64,000 bases of DNA. It comes from Gracilaria gracilis. Taxonomy: Eukaryota > Rhodophyta > Florideophyceae > Gracilariales > Gracilariaceae. A program made the position numbers and the translations under genes. Of the stretch, positions 11,676 through 20,032 are shown piece by piece. The stretch spans positions 558,001 to 622,000 of the forward strand of contig JARGSG010000001.1 of the NCBI GenBank assembly GCA_030374805.1, given 5' to 3'. Numbering within the stretch: the stretch's first letter is position 1; every line of letters starts with the position of its first letter. The notes beneath the pieces are model-generated. The model was not told the DNA's origin. It was given only the letters and a program-made list of their open reading frames with translations, and searched no databases.

Positions 11676-13037
11676 GAAACTTTTGGGCCGCTTCGCACCA
11701 TGTGTGTGTGCGCCATATGATCATGAGTCTGTCGTCATTTCAGCTCGCTTACCACATCATCATCGTGTGCTTGGTCGCTTTGTTGTGTCTCGCTCAGCCG
11801 CATGTAGTTGTGCCTTCCGAGCCTTATCGCTGTGCTCGCGGCGTAGATACAACATGTCGTGTGCTTCACGCTTGTGTCCGCTGCATTCGAGCGCTTTAAT
11901 GTTCACATTCAAGACCGCTTTTTTATCCTGTGGCTCTCGCCTTTCTCGTGTTGTCTGCTGATTTTGGTCATGCATGATGTCAACCATTACGAAAGTTGAC
12001 ATCAGCGGTGGCCATTTCGTCGCCACCACCAAACGTACCTTTGAGAGCTCCGCAACACGACATAATCTTTTTTAGCAAAGCATGTGTTGATGTTGTTTTG
12101 GAAACTCGTGATTTGATGTCAGCCGTTGCTGCTTGTTGGTGGAAAGGCGCAACTTGTTTCACATCTTGTACAGCGCTGAACAAAGTGCGCTGCGCGAGCG
12201 GGATGATTGGCGCTGTTGGAATGTTCACAACGCACGCCGCTATAAGAAAGAGTGAAAAAGAGTGCACATGGCGTGCAGAATCGCGTTTGACACACCTTCA
12301 GTTCCAAAGCGCCATGGTGGCGGCACTCGAGAGCAAGAGGCGACGCGACGCGACGCGCGTTCCAACGGCGCGCGCGGGTACAGGAGGCAACTGCGGTTGG
12401 AATGCTGAGCAGCGTTTGTAAGCGCACGGTGGTGCGCTTCTCGTGGTGTGGACTACCGAGTCAGGACTGACTGCGGCAAGGGCGGTGGTTGGTGATGATA
12501 GCAAAGCGATTGTTGAAGCTGGTGGTGTGTAGCAGCACGACAAGATGCGATGGCTGATAGTATGCTCAATCTAAATATAGCGCGTGCGGTTGAAGCTCAA
12601 TTCAGTTAGTCGCATAGCGATCACTAACGTTTTTTTAGTTGTGTGTAGGCGGTGATGAGTTTGCGCGATATGGCGCACGGAGAGGGCGGCGGAGCGGAGA
12701 CGGCAGGCACAGACGCAGGCACAAGACTGTTTACGGTGTTCGGTACGTGCTGCGGCGAGGGTGGCGGCTCTGTTGTTTGGTATTTTGGGGGTGGGGGTGG
12801 CGTGGCTCAACGGGGGCGCGGGCGTGAATTTGACAGGCGTTCATAGAGTGCGCGTTAGACGGCTACCCTTGTAGATAGTAGATACAAGTCCTGAGTCTTA
12901 GCAAGTAAAACACAAACATCAGCGTAATGATGACATTATCGACATGGAACGAGGCTGTTGATCAATTTACAGTTGTGATATGGGAGCTGCATGTAGCGAC
13001 TAACGCCAAATTCAAGCAAGTGAGCTCGAAGTGGCAC

Positions 13038-13346
13038 CTACGCAACGTTGAGCAGCTCCATGGCCATGGGCACCAGCCCGCGTCCCGCCACCAACTCAAT
13101 GACAAGCGCCACAATGAAGCCGATCATAGCGGCGCGGCCGTTCATCCTCTCGGCGTACAACGTAAAGCCCACGGCCGGACGATCGTCTTTCCACCGCACG
13201 TCATCCAGAAAGGAAGCCATGACGACGCCGCGTGTCCTGCCCGCAACGCGCACAGCACGAGCGCCACGCAGACGCGGCGCGCGAAGCGCAACGCCGCGTG
13301 CCGCTGAACAAGGCAGCGCCAACGACGTAGCAAAGGCAGCGCTCAT
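13038..13346 (-). CDS. One-helix light-harvesting-like protein 3, plastid
   Basis: From the ATG at 13346 the protein has 102 residues. The N-terminus MSAAFATSLALPC is followed by an Arg/Ala-rich transit-peptide-like region. One LHC-type helix with ERMNGRAAMIGFIVALVIE lies near residues 62-90. The open frame runs 66 codons further upstream without a stop, but that extension is GC-driven, lacks homology and would bury the Phe-containing targeting start, so I chose the internal ATG. The gene diverges from the SSXT-domain gene, with 375 bp between starts. A thylakoid photoprotection role is inferred from family membership only. Confidence 0.85.
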   Translation of the reverse strand: MSAAFATSLALPCSAARGVALRAPRLRGARAVRVAGRTRGVVMASFLDDVRWKDDRPAVGFTLYAERMNGRAAMIGFIVALVIELVAGRGLVPMAMELLNVA

Positions 13347-13721
13347 GACGGAGAAGACGATGACGACCGGTGAGCACCAAAGGCGACGGCGGGGCGGGAG
13401 GGGGATGGGAGAACACGGGCAAACTTTTGTAGCGGGCGCGAGCTGCGGCGCACAACGTACGTCGCGCAACAGTTGTCGCGCGCACAGTGGGCGCGCGCGC
13501 GCAACGTCGCCCACTGGCACGCCAGCACGTGTACAAGGGTACATGGTGTGCGCGCGCGCAGCGCGAAAACATCAGAAGCGCTGCGCGCGCACGCCGAAAC
13601 GCAAACAAGTGCGGCGCGTTCCGCGGCGAGCAGCGGCAGCGGCAAAAAGGGCGGCGCGTCCCCCGCGCGAGCCCGGCACAGCTTCCCGGCGGCGCTGCTT
13701 ACCCGGCGCTGCCCGCCCGAC
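13347..13721. other. Divergent promoter region, one-helix 3 / SSXT gene
   Basis: The 375 bp between two divergent starts are extremely GC-rich with runs of GCGC. No TATA box is evident on either strand. The interval probably serves both genes. Confidence 0.4.
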
Positions 13722-14462
13722 ATGAGCGACGCCGTGGACCGAACGCTTTCGGAGAACCATGCGTTGATCGCCGCCATCGTGGAGCATTACGCGGCGGGAC
13801 GCAGCGTGGCGGCGGTCGCTTTGTTGGAGCGATTGCAGCTGAACTTGGAGTTTATTGCCGCCATGGCCGAGCATGGCTTGCCGGCCGTGCCGCCCGCGGC
13901 CGTCGCCAAGCATAACGCGGTGGCGGCGGCCGTGGCGCCCGCCGCGCCGCAGCTGAGCGCGGCGGCTCGGTGTATTGCGCCGGCGCCTACTGCGGCTGCG
14001 GGCGGCACCCACGGCGCAAGTGGCGGAGGCGGTGGCGGAGGTGGTGGTGGAGGTGGTGGTGGTGGTGGTGGCAGTTGTAACGGCGGTGGGAGCGGGAGTG
14101 GGGGCGTAGCAGCAAAGGAGGGGGAGAGCGGCGGCGGGGGCGGAGACAGTGCGTGGTCGGCGCACGAGTTGGCGCGCTTTGACGACGGGATGCGGCTGTT
14201 TGGAAGCGCGTGTGACGGAAAGCCTAACTTTGAACTGGTGGCACAGCATGTGCGCACGAGGTCGGTGGCTGAGGTGCGGGCGGAGGTGGAGAAGATGCAG
14301 AGCGCGCGGTGCAACGGGCGGCACGCTGGCGCAGTGAGGCAGTCGTCGGAGCACAGTGATAGCAGTCATTCTCCGGCCGCGGTTCAGCAGTGTGAACAAG
14401 TGCAACAAGTACAAACTCAACAACAAGCGGCGCTCAAACGCGCGCACAACTCGCTCAACTGA
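13722..14462 (+). CDS. SS18/GIF-like (SSXT domain) coactivator with SANT-like domain
   Basis: The 246-residue protein starts with LSENHALIAAIVEHY and then LLERLQLNLEFIAAMAE. This matches the SSXT domain of animal SS18 and plant GIF/AN3, where the pattern is a two-helix unit (leaving an ENxxLIxAI then LQxNLxYLAAIAD). A Gly/Ser/Ala-rich linker with 17 glycines in a row follows. A second folded segment at about residues 140-192 reads WSAHELARFDDGMRLFG and then FELVAQHVRTRSVAEVRA, as in a SANT/Myb-like domain. The tail is Gln-rich. SS18 and GIF proteins bridge transcription factors to SWI/SNF remodellers. The upstream GTG-rich extension was discarded in favour of the ATG before the domain. The stop lies 18 bp from the stop of the convergent neighbour. 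Confidence 0.72.
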   Translation: MSDAVDRTLSENHALIAAIVEHYAAGRSVAAVALLERLQLNLEFIAAMAEHGLPAVPPAAVAKHNAVAAAVAPAAPQLSAAARCIAPAPTAAAGGTHGASGGGGGGGGGGGGGGGGGSCNGGGSGSGGVAAKEGESGGGGGDSAWSAHELARFDDGMRLFGSACDGKPNFELVAQHVRTRSVAEVRAEVEKMQSARCNGRHAGAVRQSSEHSDSSHSPAAVQQCEQVQQVQTQQQAALKRAHNSLN

Positions 14463-14480
14463 CGTAATGATAGCAAACTT

Positions 14481-15005
14481 TTAATCGGCTGTAATAACAG
14501 GACTGGCGTGATGATGAACCAACAACCACTGCGCGCGGCGTCGCTGAAACACGTTGGTGGCCACCCGCACGCCCGCCACCACCGACAGCGTGGACGCGTA
14601 CTGCACCGTCTGCTCGCACACCACCCACGCCACGTTCCGCCGCACCACCGCGCGCTCGTGGTCGACGCGCACGTCCAGCGGCCGCGCGCGCGCAAACACG
14701 CGCTTCCACAGCGCGTCCACCGCGTCGCACCCCACCACCAGCGCGCTCATGGGCAGCGCGCAGCACACCGAGTCCGAGCGCATCCACACCGCGCTCATCT
14801 GCTGCGCGTCGCCGCGCCGCAGCGCGTCGTAGAAGCGCCGGTTCGCGCGCAGCACCAGCGCCTCGTCGTCGTTGCCGTCCTCGTCGCCGCCGCTCGCCGC
14901 GGGCGACAGCGAGCAGCGCGCCGCCTCGCGCGACGGCAGCGGCCACGTCGCCGTCCCACCGAGTCGCCGCGGACAGCTCCACGCCGTCGCGCTCACGAAC
15001 GCCAT
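14481..15005 (-). CDS. NTF2/SnoaL-like domain protein, probably plastid-targeted
   Basis: From the ATG at 15005 the protein has 174 residues. The N-terminus MAFVSATAW resembles the plastid targeting starts of the one-helix proteins nearby. An acidic linker is followed by RANRRFYDALRRGDAQQMSA, a tryptophan and a GCDAVDALWKRVF segment, ending in strands such as RRNVAWVVCEQTVQY and AQWLLVHHHASPV. This is the layout of a SnoaL-like NTF2-fold domain (DUF4440/SnoaL_3), as in plant plastid and SKIP8-related proteins. Such domains bind small ligands or act as enzymes, and the substrate cannot be told. The open frame continues upstream to 15329 but the extension is low-complexity Arg/Ala. Confidence 0.68.
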   Translation of the reverse strand: MAFVSATAWSCPRRLGGTATWPLPSREAARCSLSPAASGGDEDGNDDEALVLRANRRFYDALRRGDAQQMSAVWMRSDSVCCALPMSALVVGCDAVDALWKRVFARARPLDVRVDHERAVVRRNVAWVVCEQTVQYASTLSVVAGVRVATNVFQRRRAQWLLVHHHASPVITAD

Positions 15006-15515
15006 GGCGCAGGTGCTCCCGGCGCAGGTGCTCCCGGCCGCCCCCCACGCGCACGCGCGCGCAGCTCGCTGCCAACGCGCGCGTCTCTCATCACCAACGA
15101 CCGCAGCGACCGCCAAGGCGGTGGGTGGCGCGCGCGCCACGTGTCCACGCGGCGGGGCGCTATTTTTGTTTCGCGCGGGAGTTGGCGTGACGGGCGATGC
15201 GCGCGTGCGCGTCGCGTGGCGGCGCGTTCCACCGTGACGCGGCGCGCGGCGCACGCGCGCAGCGCCGCCGCCGCCGCTGGCAAAGCGCGCCGGCGCGTGC
15301 CCAAAAAGCGCGCGCGCGCGCGCGCGCAACGTAAGCGCCGCCGAACGCGCTCACCGCCGCGTCGCGCTTTTCGACTGTTCGAGTGTGCGAGAGCGAGAGA
15401 GCGAGAGAGACAACCGCACCCCCCCAACCCCCCCCCCCTCCTTCCCCCCTTCGTCCATTGTTGCCGCCGTCGTCGTCGTCGTCGTCGTCATCGCCGTCGC
15501 TCGCGTCCGTGAATC
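15006..15515. other. Divergent promoter region, NTF2-like / bZIP
   Basis: This 510-bp GC-rich interval has a CG dinucleotide run (about 15309-15330), a GA run (about 15388-15410) and C-runs near 15420-15450 before the bZIP start. It separates two divergent genes. No TATA box is evident. Confidence 0.4.
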
Positions 15516-16940
15516 ATGCTGCCGTCGTCCAAGCTCGTCGCGCGCGCGCGCGACCGCGTCAACGAGCGCGTGGCCGCGCTCCGCTTGCCCGACTTGCCGC
15601 CGAGAGACTTGGAGCGCCTTGCCGCCGCGCAGCAGCCGCACTCGGCGCCGCTGCTTCCGGCGCCTCACTCCGCGCCGCTGTCGTTGCCGCCGCCTCTCAT
15701 CACGCCCACCAAGTTCCACCCCGACGTGGTGCTGCCCGGCAACGAGCGCTCGCCCGCCGATGTGCGCGCCTTCTCGGCGTCCACGCCGCTGCTGGTGCGC
15801 GGGCTTGTGAGCCCCAGTCGCGCGTCGGCGCCGCTGGTGCTACCGTCGCTAGCGCTGCCGTGCACCAACGGCTCGTTACCGCCGCCGCCGCAACCGTTGC
15901 TACCGCCCGTGTCGCTGCCGTCCGTGGCGGCGCCGCCGTGCGCGTCGCCGCCGCTGCCGCTGGCGGAGCGCTCGTTGTCGGCGAGGGCGCTCACCACGCC
16001 GTCGTCGCCCGTCACCGCCGCGCAAATGACGCAGAACGAAATCAAAAAGGCGCAGAACCGCAAGAGCGCCAAGCGCTTCCGTGAGGCGCAGAAGCAGCGC
16101 TGGAAGAACATGGCCGACGATCTGATACGTCAGAGGAAGATGATTGAGTCTCTGCGCGCGCAGCTTGCCGCGCAGGCGTCGCATGTACCGCCGTCGTGTC
16201 ATTCTACGCATGCTGCGGCGCAGCTTCATGCGCAGCAGCCGCAGCACATGGCTGTGGATCGACGTGCCATGTCCATCCATGACTTGGTGCACGCGTCAGA
16301 GCCACAAGCGTCGTGCGCGCCGGCGTGCTCCGGCGGCGTCGCTAGCGGCGCTGCTGGCGCCACTGCGCGCTCGGCGGCGGCGGTGGCAGCGGCAGCCGCC
16401 GTGGATGTGATGGGTGGCGGCGGGTCTACTAGTCATTTACAGAGCGAGGCCGAGGCGGCCATGTACGCGCAGATCCTGAGCGTGTTTTCTCAAAACCCGC
16501 AGGCGCGCGCCAACAACGGCGGCGTGACGAGTAGCAACTCGCACGCTCAGTCGTCGGGCGCTGCGGCGGCGCGGCGCGAGGGCGGTGGCGGTGGCAGCGG
16601 CAGCGGCAGCGGCAGCCGAGGCGGCAGCGGCGGGGCGCGTGTGGGCAATAATAGTAGGCTTCCGTACGCGTGTGACCTGGGCGTGCTGACGTGCTGCTTC
16701 GTGGTGGTGAGTGCCAACGCGCGTATCACGGCGATCCGACGTGGTGACGTGAGCGGTTGCTCGACGTTTGCTACGGACGGGCTGGAGATGGGCGAACAGA
16801 GCGAGCTGCGAAGCGCGCTGCAGATTGGAAAGCCGGTGACGCTCAAGTATCACCGCGGCGGGGCGGAGGTGAACGCGGTGCTGAACCCTATCAGTGGGAC
16901 GGACCGGGTGATTGTGGCGGAGTTTGCACCGATTCAGTGA
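15516..16940 (+). CDS. bZIP transcription factor with C-terminal PAS-like region
   Basis: The 474-residue protein has a Pro/Ala/Leu-rich N-terminus. The bZIP is at about residues 170-215. Its basic region AQNRKSAKRFREAQKQR fits N-x7-R, and a short zipper has hydrophobic heptads L, I, L, V. A long Ala/Gly/Ser linker follows. A conserved-looking C-terminal domain covers about 381-474 (LTCCFVVVSANARITAI, then VNAVLNPISG). It resembles the last strands of a PAS domain, which would make this a bZIP-PAS protein of the kind known in several algal lineages; that part is tentative. Nuclear DNA binding is inferred from the bZIP. The start is the ATG before the coding composition begins; an earlier in-frame ATG was not available. 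Confidence 0.72.
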   Translation: MLPSSKLVARARDRVNERVAALRLPDLPPRDLERLAAAQQPHSAPLLPAPHSAPLSLPPPLITPTKFHPDVVLPGNERSPADVRAFSASTPLLVRGLVSPSRASAPLVLPSLALPCTNGSLPPPPQPLLPPVSLPSVAAPPCASPPLPLAERSLSARALTTPSSPVTAAQMTQNEIKKAQNRKSAKRFREAQKQRWKNMADDLIRQRKMIESLRAQLAAQASHVPPSCHSTHAAAQLHAQQPQHMAVDRRAMSIHDLVHASEPQASCAPACSGGVASGAAGATARSAAAVAAAAAVDVMGGGGSTSHLQSEAEAAMYAQILSVFSQNPQARANNGGVTSSNSHAQSSGAAAARREGGGGGSGSGSGSRGGSGGARVGNNSRLPYACDLGVLTCCFVVVSANARITAIRRGDVSGCSTFATDGLEMGEQSELRSALQIGKPVTLKYHRGGAEVNAVLNPISGTDRVIVAEFAPIQ

Positions 16941-16965
16941 GCAAGTGGTGCGGGCATGTGATTTA

Positions 16966-16970
<5 letters not shown>

Positions 16971-17010
<40 letters not shown>
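16971..17010. repeat. (GT)20 microsatellite
   Basis: An uninterrupted GT dinucleotide tract of 40 bp lies 31 bp after the bZIP stop codon, so it is probably in the 3' untranslated region. Confidence 0.95.
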
Positions 17011-17013
<3 letters not shown>

Positions 17014-17604
17014 CATGCAGTTGGAGCGGCGGCGGTGGCGAGCGCGCGTGTTCTGTGGACAGGCTGAGGGTGGCGGGGTGGTGGTGGTGGTAGTGGTGGT
17101 GGTGGTGGTGGTGCGGCGGTGGGGGGGAAGGAAGGGGGAGGAAGAGGAGAGCGGGGGGGGCTGGGAATGGAAAGGAGGAAGAAGGAAGAGGAGGAAGAAG
17201 GAAGTGGAGGTGAGGAGAAGAAAGAAGAAATGGAACAGTGCTCATTTTACTCATTGATCAAGATCAAGCAACACAAACTGGGCGTATACAGTAAAGCGGG
17301 CGAAGCGCTGCGCGCATGTAAGCCAAAAGTGACGTCATGCGGCGGCGGCGGCGGCGGCGGCGGTGGCAGCGGCGGCACAACGAGTTTGACCAACTGCCAA
17401 CTGCGGAGGCGTTGGCGGGGGCTGGGCAGTGGCGCCAGTGGCGCCAGCACCGCAGCTTTGGGCGGTGTGTTAACTTTTGGCGGCAGGGCGTTCGATGTGG
17501 TTGGGATATTTGGGCGGTGCGCGGACCAATGGCGGCGCGGCGGCGGCGCGACGTGTGGCGCGCAGCGCGGAATATCTGCGCGAGCGCGCGCGTACCTTAG
17601 GCGC

Positions 17605-17610
17605 TATAAA
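17605..17610 (+). promoter_or_regulatory. TATA box of the B-box gene
   Basis: TATAAA occurs in otherwise GC-rich DNA 34 nt before an in-frame ATG. It argues against the longer frame that begins at a TTG codon at 17477, because transcription would start near 17635. Confidence 0.5.
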
Positions 17611-17638
17611 GGACAGCGCGCGGCGATGGCAGCGGTCA

Positions 17639-18190
17639 ATGGCGGCGGCAATGGCACGCCAGCCGCGCCCCATGATGCCCAGGCTGCTCAACTTGCGCGC
17701 ACTGTGCGCCGGCTGCGAGCGCGCCGAGGCGCGCGTGTGGTGTACGCGCTCGCGGCGCCCGCTGTGCAACGCGTGCGTGCGCGCCGCCGTGCGCGCGGGC
17801 GCCGCGCCCGCCGTGCCCATCGCCGCGCGCACCGTCGTCATGGCGCTGTGCTCGCTGTGCGCCGCCACGCCCGCCACCACGCTGCCCGTGCGCGGCGGCA
17901 CGTCGCTGTGCGCGCCCTGCGCGGAGCGTCGCGGCGAGGAGACGCTCGCGCTCAGCGACACCGACACCGACTCGGTGCACGACATTGTGTTTGACCGCAT
18001 GGACTTTTCGAGCATGGCGCCCGCGCATGACGCCCCGCCCGCCCCCGCCCCCGCCGGCGTCGACATGAGCTACTACCAGACCAAGGTGCCGTCCGCGCTG
18101 GTGCGCGGCGCCCGCCGCAAGCGCGCCGTCGACGGCCGCGCCAAGTCCCCCACGCGCTCCGCGTCGCCGGCGTCCAAGCGTCTCTCATGA
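17639..18190 (+). CDS. Double B-box zinc finger protein (CONSTANS/BBX-like)
   Basis: The 183-residue protein has two cysteine modules. The first has Cys at 23, 26, 35, 43 and 46, an exact C-x2-C-x8-C-x7-C-x2-C spacing as in plant CONSTANS-type B-boxes. The second has Cys at 71, 74, 91 and 94 with the same spacing, but proline 83 stands where the third Cys should be. Their 48-residue separation is near that of tandem plant B-boxes. The rest is acidic then basic, ending in a Lys/Arg/Ser/Pro-rich tail that could be a nuclear signal; no CCT domain is seen. BBX proteins regulate light responses in plants; a role here is inference. The true start could be the ATG at 17639, 17651 or 17672, given the TATA box. 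Confidence 0.6.
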   Translation: MAAAMARQPRPMMPRLLNLRALCAGCERAEARVWCTRSRRPLCNACVRAAVRAGAAPAVPIAARTVVMALCSLCAATPATTLPVRGGTSLCAPCAERRGEETLALSDTDTDSVHDIVFDRMDFSSMAPAHDAPPAPAPAGVDMSYYQTKVPSALVRGARRKRAVDGRAKSPTRSASPASKRLS

Positions 18191-18335
18191 CCCCACCCCC
18201 ATTCATTGTGTAAAACCATCTTTTTGAGCACTGTAAACCGCCGGCGCAGCGCCGCGTACATCATCATCATCGCCGATCGCTGCGGCGACGGCGCCAACAC
18301 AGTGTGTTGAACACACCCCACCACCCCCCCCCTTC

Positions 18336-18806
18336 ATGGCGATGCGACGCCACCTCGCGCTGGCCGTGCTCGCGCTCATTGCGCTGCTGCTGTCGCTAGC
18401 CACGCTGACGCGCGTCTTCGAGCGCGTACGCGCGCTGCTACCACCGCACGCGCCGCTGCTGCTACGCGCGGCCGCGCACGCGCTGCTAGTAGGCGCGCTG
18501 TCCGTGCTGCCCGCCGCCGCGCGCACGCCGCGCGAGGCGCTGCTGGCCGTGTCGCTCGCGTTTGCCGTCGCGCTGCAGCTCACACGCGCGCTGCTGCTAC
18601 GCGCCGACGGCGTGCGCGCGCACCTCGCGCCCGTGCTGGCCGCCGCGCTCGGCTCGCTGCTGCTGTTTTGCGTGCCGCGCGACGGCAAGCTCGTGCCGCC
18701 CAGCTGGAGCTTGTTTGCTGCCTGGATGGCGCCGCCGGACGGCGACGACGACGACGACGACGACGGCGGCGCTGACTCGCACCGCGTGGCTAGTTGGGCT
18801 GTGTAG
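18336..18806 (+). CDS. Small multi-pass membrane protein, unknown function
   Basis: This 156-residue protein begins MAMRRHLALAVLALIALLLSL and has three to four hydrophobic Ala/Leu-rich segments separated by short basic loops. The last is followed by a soluble tail with seven consecutive aspartates. I do not recognise the family. The hydrophobic periodicity and positive-inside loops suggest a real membrane protein rather than a GC-driven frame, but composition bias in this domain calls for caution. It converges on the coiled-coil gene, with 43 bp between stops. A C-run directly precedes the ATG. Confidence 0.45.
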   Translation: MAMRRHLALAVLALIALLLSLATLTRVFERVRALLPPHAPLLLRAAAHALLVGALSVLPAAARTPREALLAVSLAFAVALQLTRALLLRADGVRAHLAPVLAAALGSLLLFCVPRDGKLVPPSWSLFAAWMAPPDGDDDDDDDGGADSHRVASWAV

Positions 18807-18849
18807 ATGGCCGTGCTTTCGTTTTGTTTACTTGCTCTTGCGCTGCTGT

Positions 18850-19386
18850 CTACGCGCGGCCGCTTTGTTTGGCGCACTCGTCAAAGTCGCGCATGGCCTC
18901 GTCCTCGTCGAACACGTCGTTGGGCGCCATGAACGGCGCCGTGATAGTGTTGATGTACGCCGCCTGCTGCTGCTGTTCGCGCACGGCGTCGTCGGCCTCC
19001 GCCGCGTGCTGCCGATACTCCTCGCGGCTCTGCAGCAGCGCGTCGCGGTCGGCCCTCGCCTCCTCGTTCAGATCCAACGCCAGGCCCGACTCCTCCATGA
19101 TGCGCTCAATCAGCATGATTTGGTGCGCCAGAACGTCCGCCGTGTCGCTCATCTTGGCGCGAGTGGCCTCGGCGTGCATGGCCTTTTCCATGTGCTTGTG
19201 CTGTCGTGCCGCGTTGCGCTGCTCCTCGGCGCGCATCATCTGCATCACAAACTGTCGTTGCTTCTCCTTCTGCCGCTGCCGCACCGCCTGAAGCGTCTCC
19301 TCGCGCGCCACCGCGTCGCTGCGCGCCGCGGACGTCGGCGCGCCCAACGGCGCGCTCTCACGGTTGCCGGAGAAGAAGCCCCTCAT
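18850..19386 (-). CDS. Coiled-coil protein, unknown function
   Basis: From the ATG at 19386 the protein has 178 residues. The N-terminus MRGFFSGNRES is followed by long charged helices rich in Glu, Gln, Arg and Ala (for instance LQAVRQRQKEKQRQFVMQMM) and an acidic C-terminus (DVFDEDEAMRDFDE). A short N-terminal segment, basic helices and an acidic end recall ESCRT-III proteins, but no SNF7 motif is recognisable and I do not make that call. The open frame continues upstream to 19695 through low-complexity DNA with a triplicated CTGACGCTGCG unit, so I chose the internal ATG. It diverges from the CIPK-like kinase. Confidence 0.5.
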   Translation of the reverse strand: MRGFFSGNRESAPLGAPTSAARSDAVAREETLQAVRQRQKEKQRQFVMQMMRAEEQRNAARQHKHMEKAMHAEATRAKMSDTADVLAHQIMLIERIMEESGLALDLNEEARADRDALLQSREEYRQHAAEADDAVREQQQQAAYINTITAPFMAPNDVFDEDEAMRDFDECAKQSGRA

Positions 19387-20032
19387 CGCTTGTTTTGCTT
19401 GCCTCCACAAACGCGCCGTATGTACGCTCGTCTGCAACTGTGCGCGGCGCTTCGCAGCCTCCACGGTAAGCGCGCGCAGGCGCACTCGCGCCGCACACTC
19501 GAGACGCTGCGCTGACGCTGCGCTGACGCTGCGCTGACCGGCCGCCCCACGCGCGCGTCGGCCGCTGCTGCGCCGTCCGCGCAGCAGCGCCAGCGCGAGC
19601 AGCCACAAGCAGCCGCGCAGCGGCACACGCCGCGCGTGCAGCGGACAGCGCCCGTCGCGCAACTGCCGTGCACGTGTGTGTGTGTGTGTGTGCATTGCTG
19701 TGAGCGCGCGCTTGACAGCGCCTTACAGACGACTTGTGGTGTGCCCCGCGCGGAGCCCAACTGCCAAGCTGTTTGCCTCGCGCCTGCTCGCACGCACTCG
19801 CCACGCAATCGCGCACGCGCTTGAGGAGCATCGCCTCTAGATACCGACACATCTTCGGGGGCGCGCGCCTGTCGCGCGCTGGCTTCTCTGTCTGCCTGCC
19901 TTTGTCTGCTGTTGCTGTTGCTGTCGCTGTCGCTGCCGCTGTCGCTCTCGCTCTCGCTATCGCTGCCGCTATCGCTGCCGCTGCTGCCGCTGCTGCTGCT
20001 GCTGCTGCTGCTGCTGCGTTGAGCGTTTCGAG
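19387..20032. other. Divergent promoter region with CTG/CGCTGT repeats
   Basis: This interval separates the coiled-coil gene and the kinase. It has CTGACGCTGCG in tandem near 19508-19537, a GT run near 19675-19692 and a long CTG-type repeat just before the kinase start. Confidence 0.55.
19909..20018. repeat. CTG / CGCTGT repeat in kinase 5' leader
   Basis: Hexamer units (CGCTGT, CGCTGC, CGCTAT, CGCTCT) merge into an uninterrupted CTG run. The tract ends about 15 bp before the kinase ATG, so it is probably transcribed in the 5' untranslated region. Confidence 0.85.

Larger units (their letters stand above)
10209..13037. other. GC-rich intergenic region with simple repeats
   Basis: This 2.8-kb interval starts the GC-rich domain. 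Long frames exist on both strands only because stop codons are rare; their translations are low-complexity or Arg/Ala-rich and match nothing. It contains the TATA box of one-helix gene 2 (10343-10349), a 15-bp triplicate repeat (11013-11061) and a CCACA-type satellite (11579-11675). I see no gene. Confidence 0.55.
16941..17638. other. Intergenic with GT and GGT runs
   Basis: This GC-rich interval lies between the bZIP and B-box genes. It contains a (GT)20 tract at 16971-17010, an irregular GGT tract near 17079-17114, purine-rich DNA to about 17230, a CGG run near 17340-17360 and the TATA box of the B-box gene. Confidence 0.55.

Noticed and set aside
10639-12846. Many long open frames on both strands in GC-rich DNA
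   Set aside because: Their translations are Arg/Ala/Thr-rich or follow the CCACA satellite, with no motifs; stop codons are simply rare here.
16934-17254. His/Thr- and Pro-rich frames across the GT and GGT runs
   Set aside because: They are translations of simple repeats.
18850-19386. ESCRT-III (SNF7) identity for the coiled-coil protein
   Set aside because: Charge layout is similar, but no SNF7 core or MIM motif is visible.
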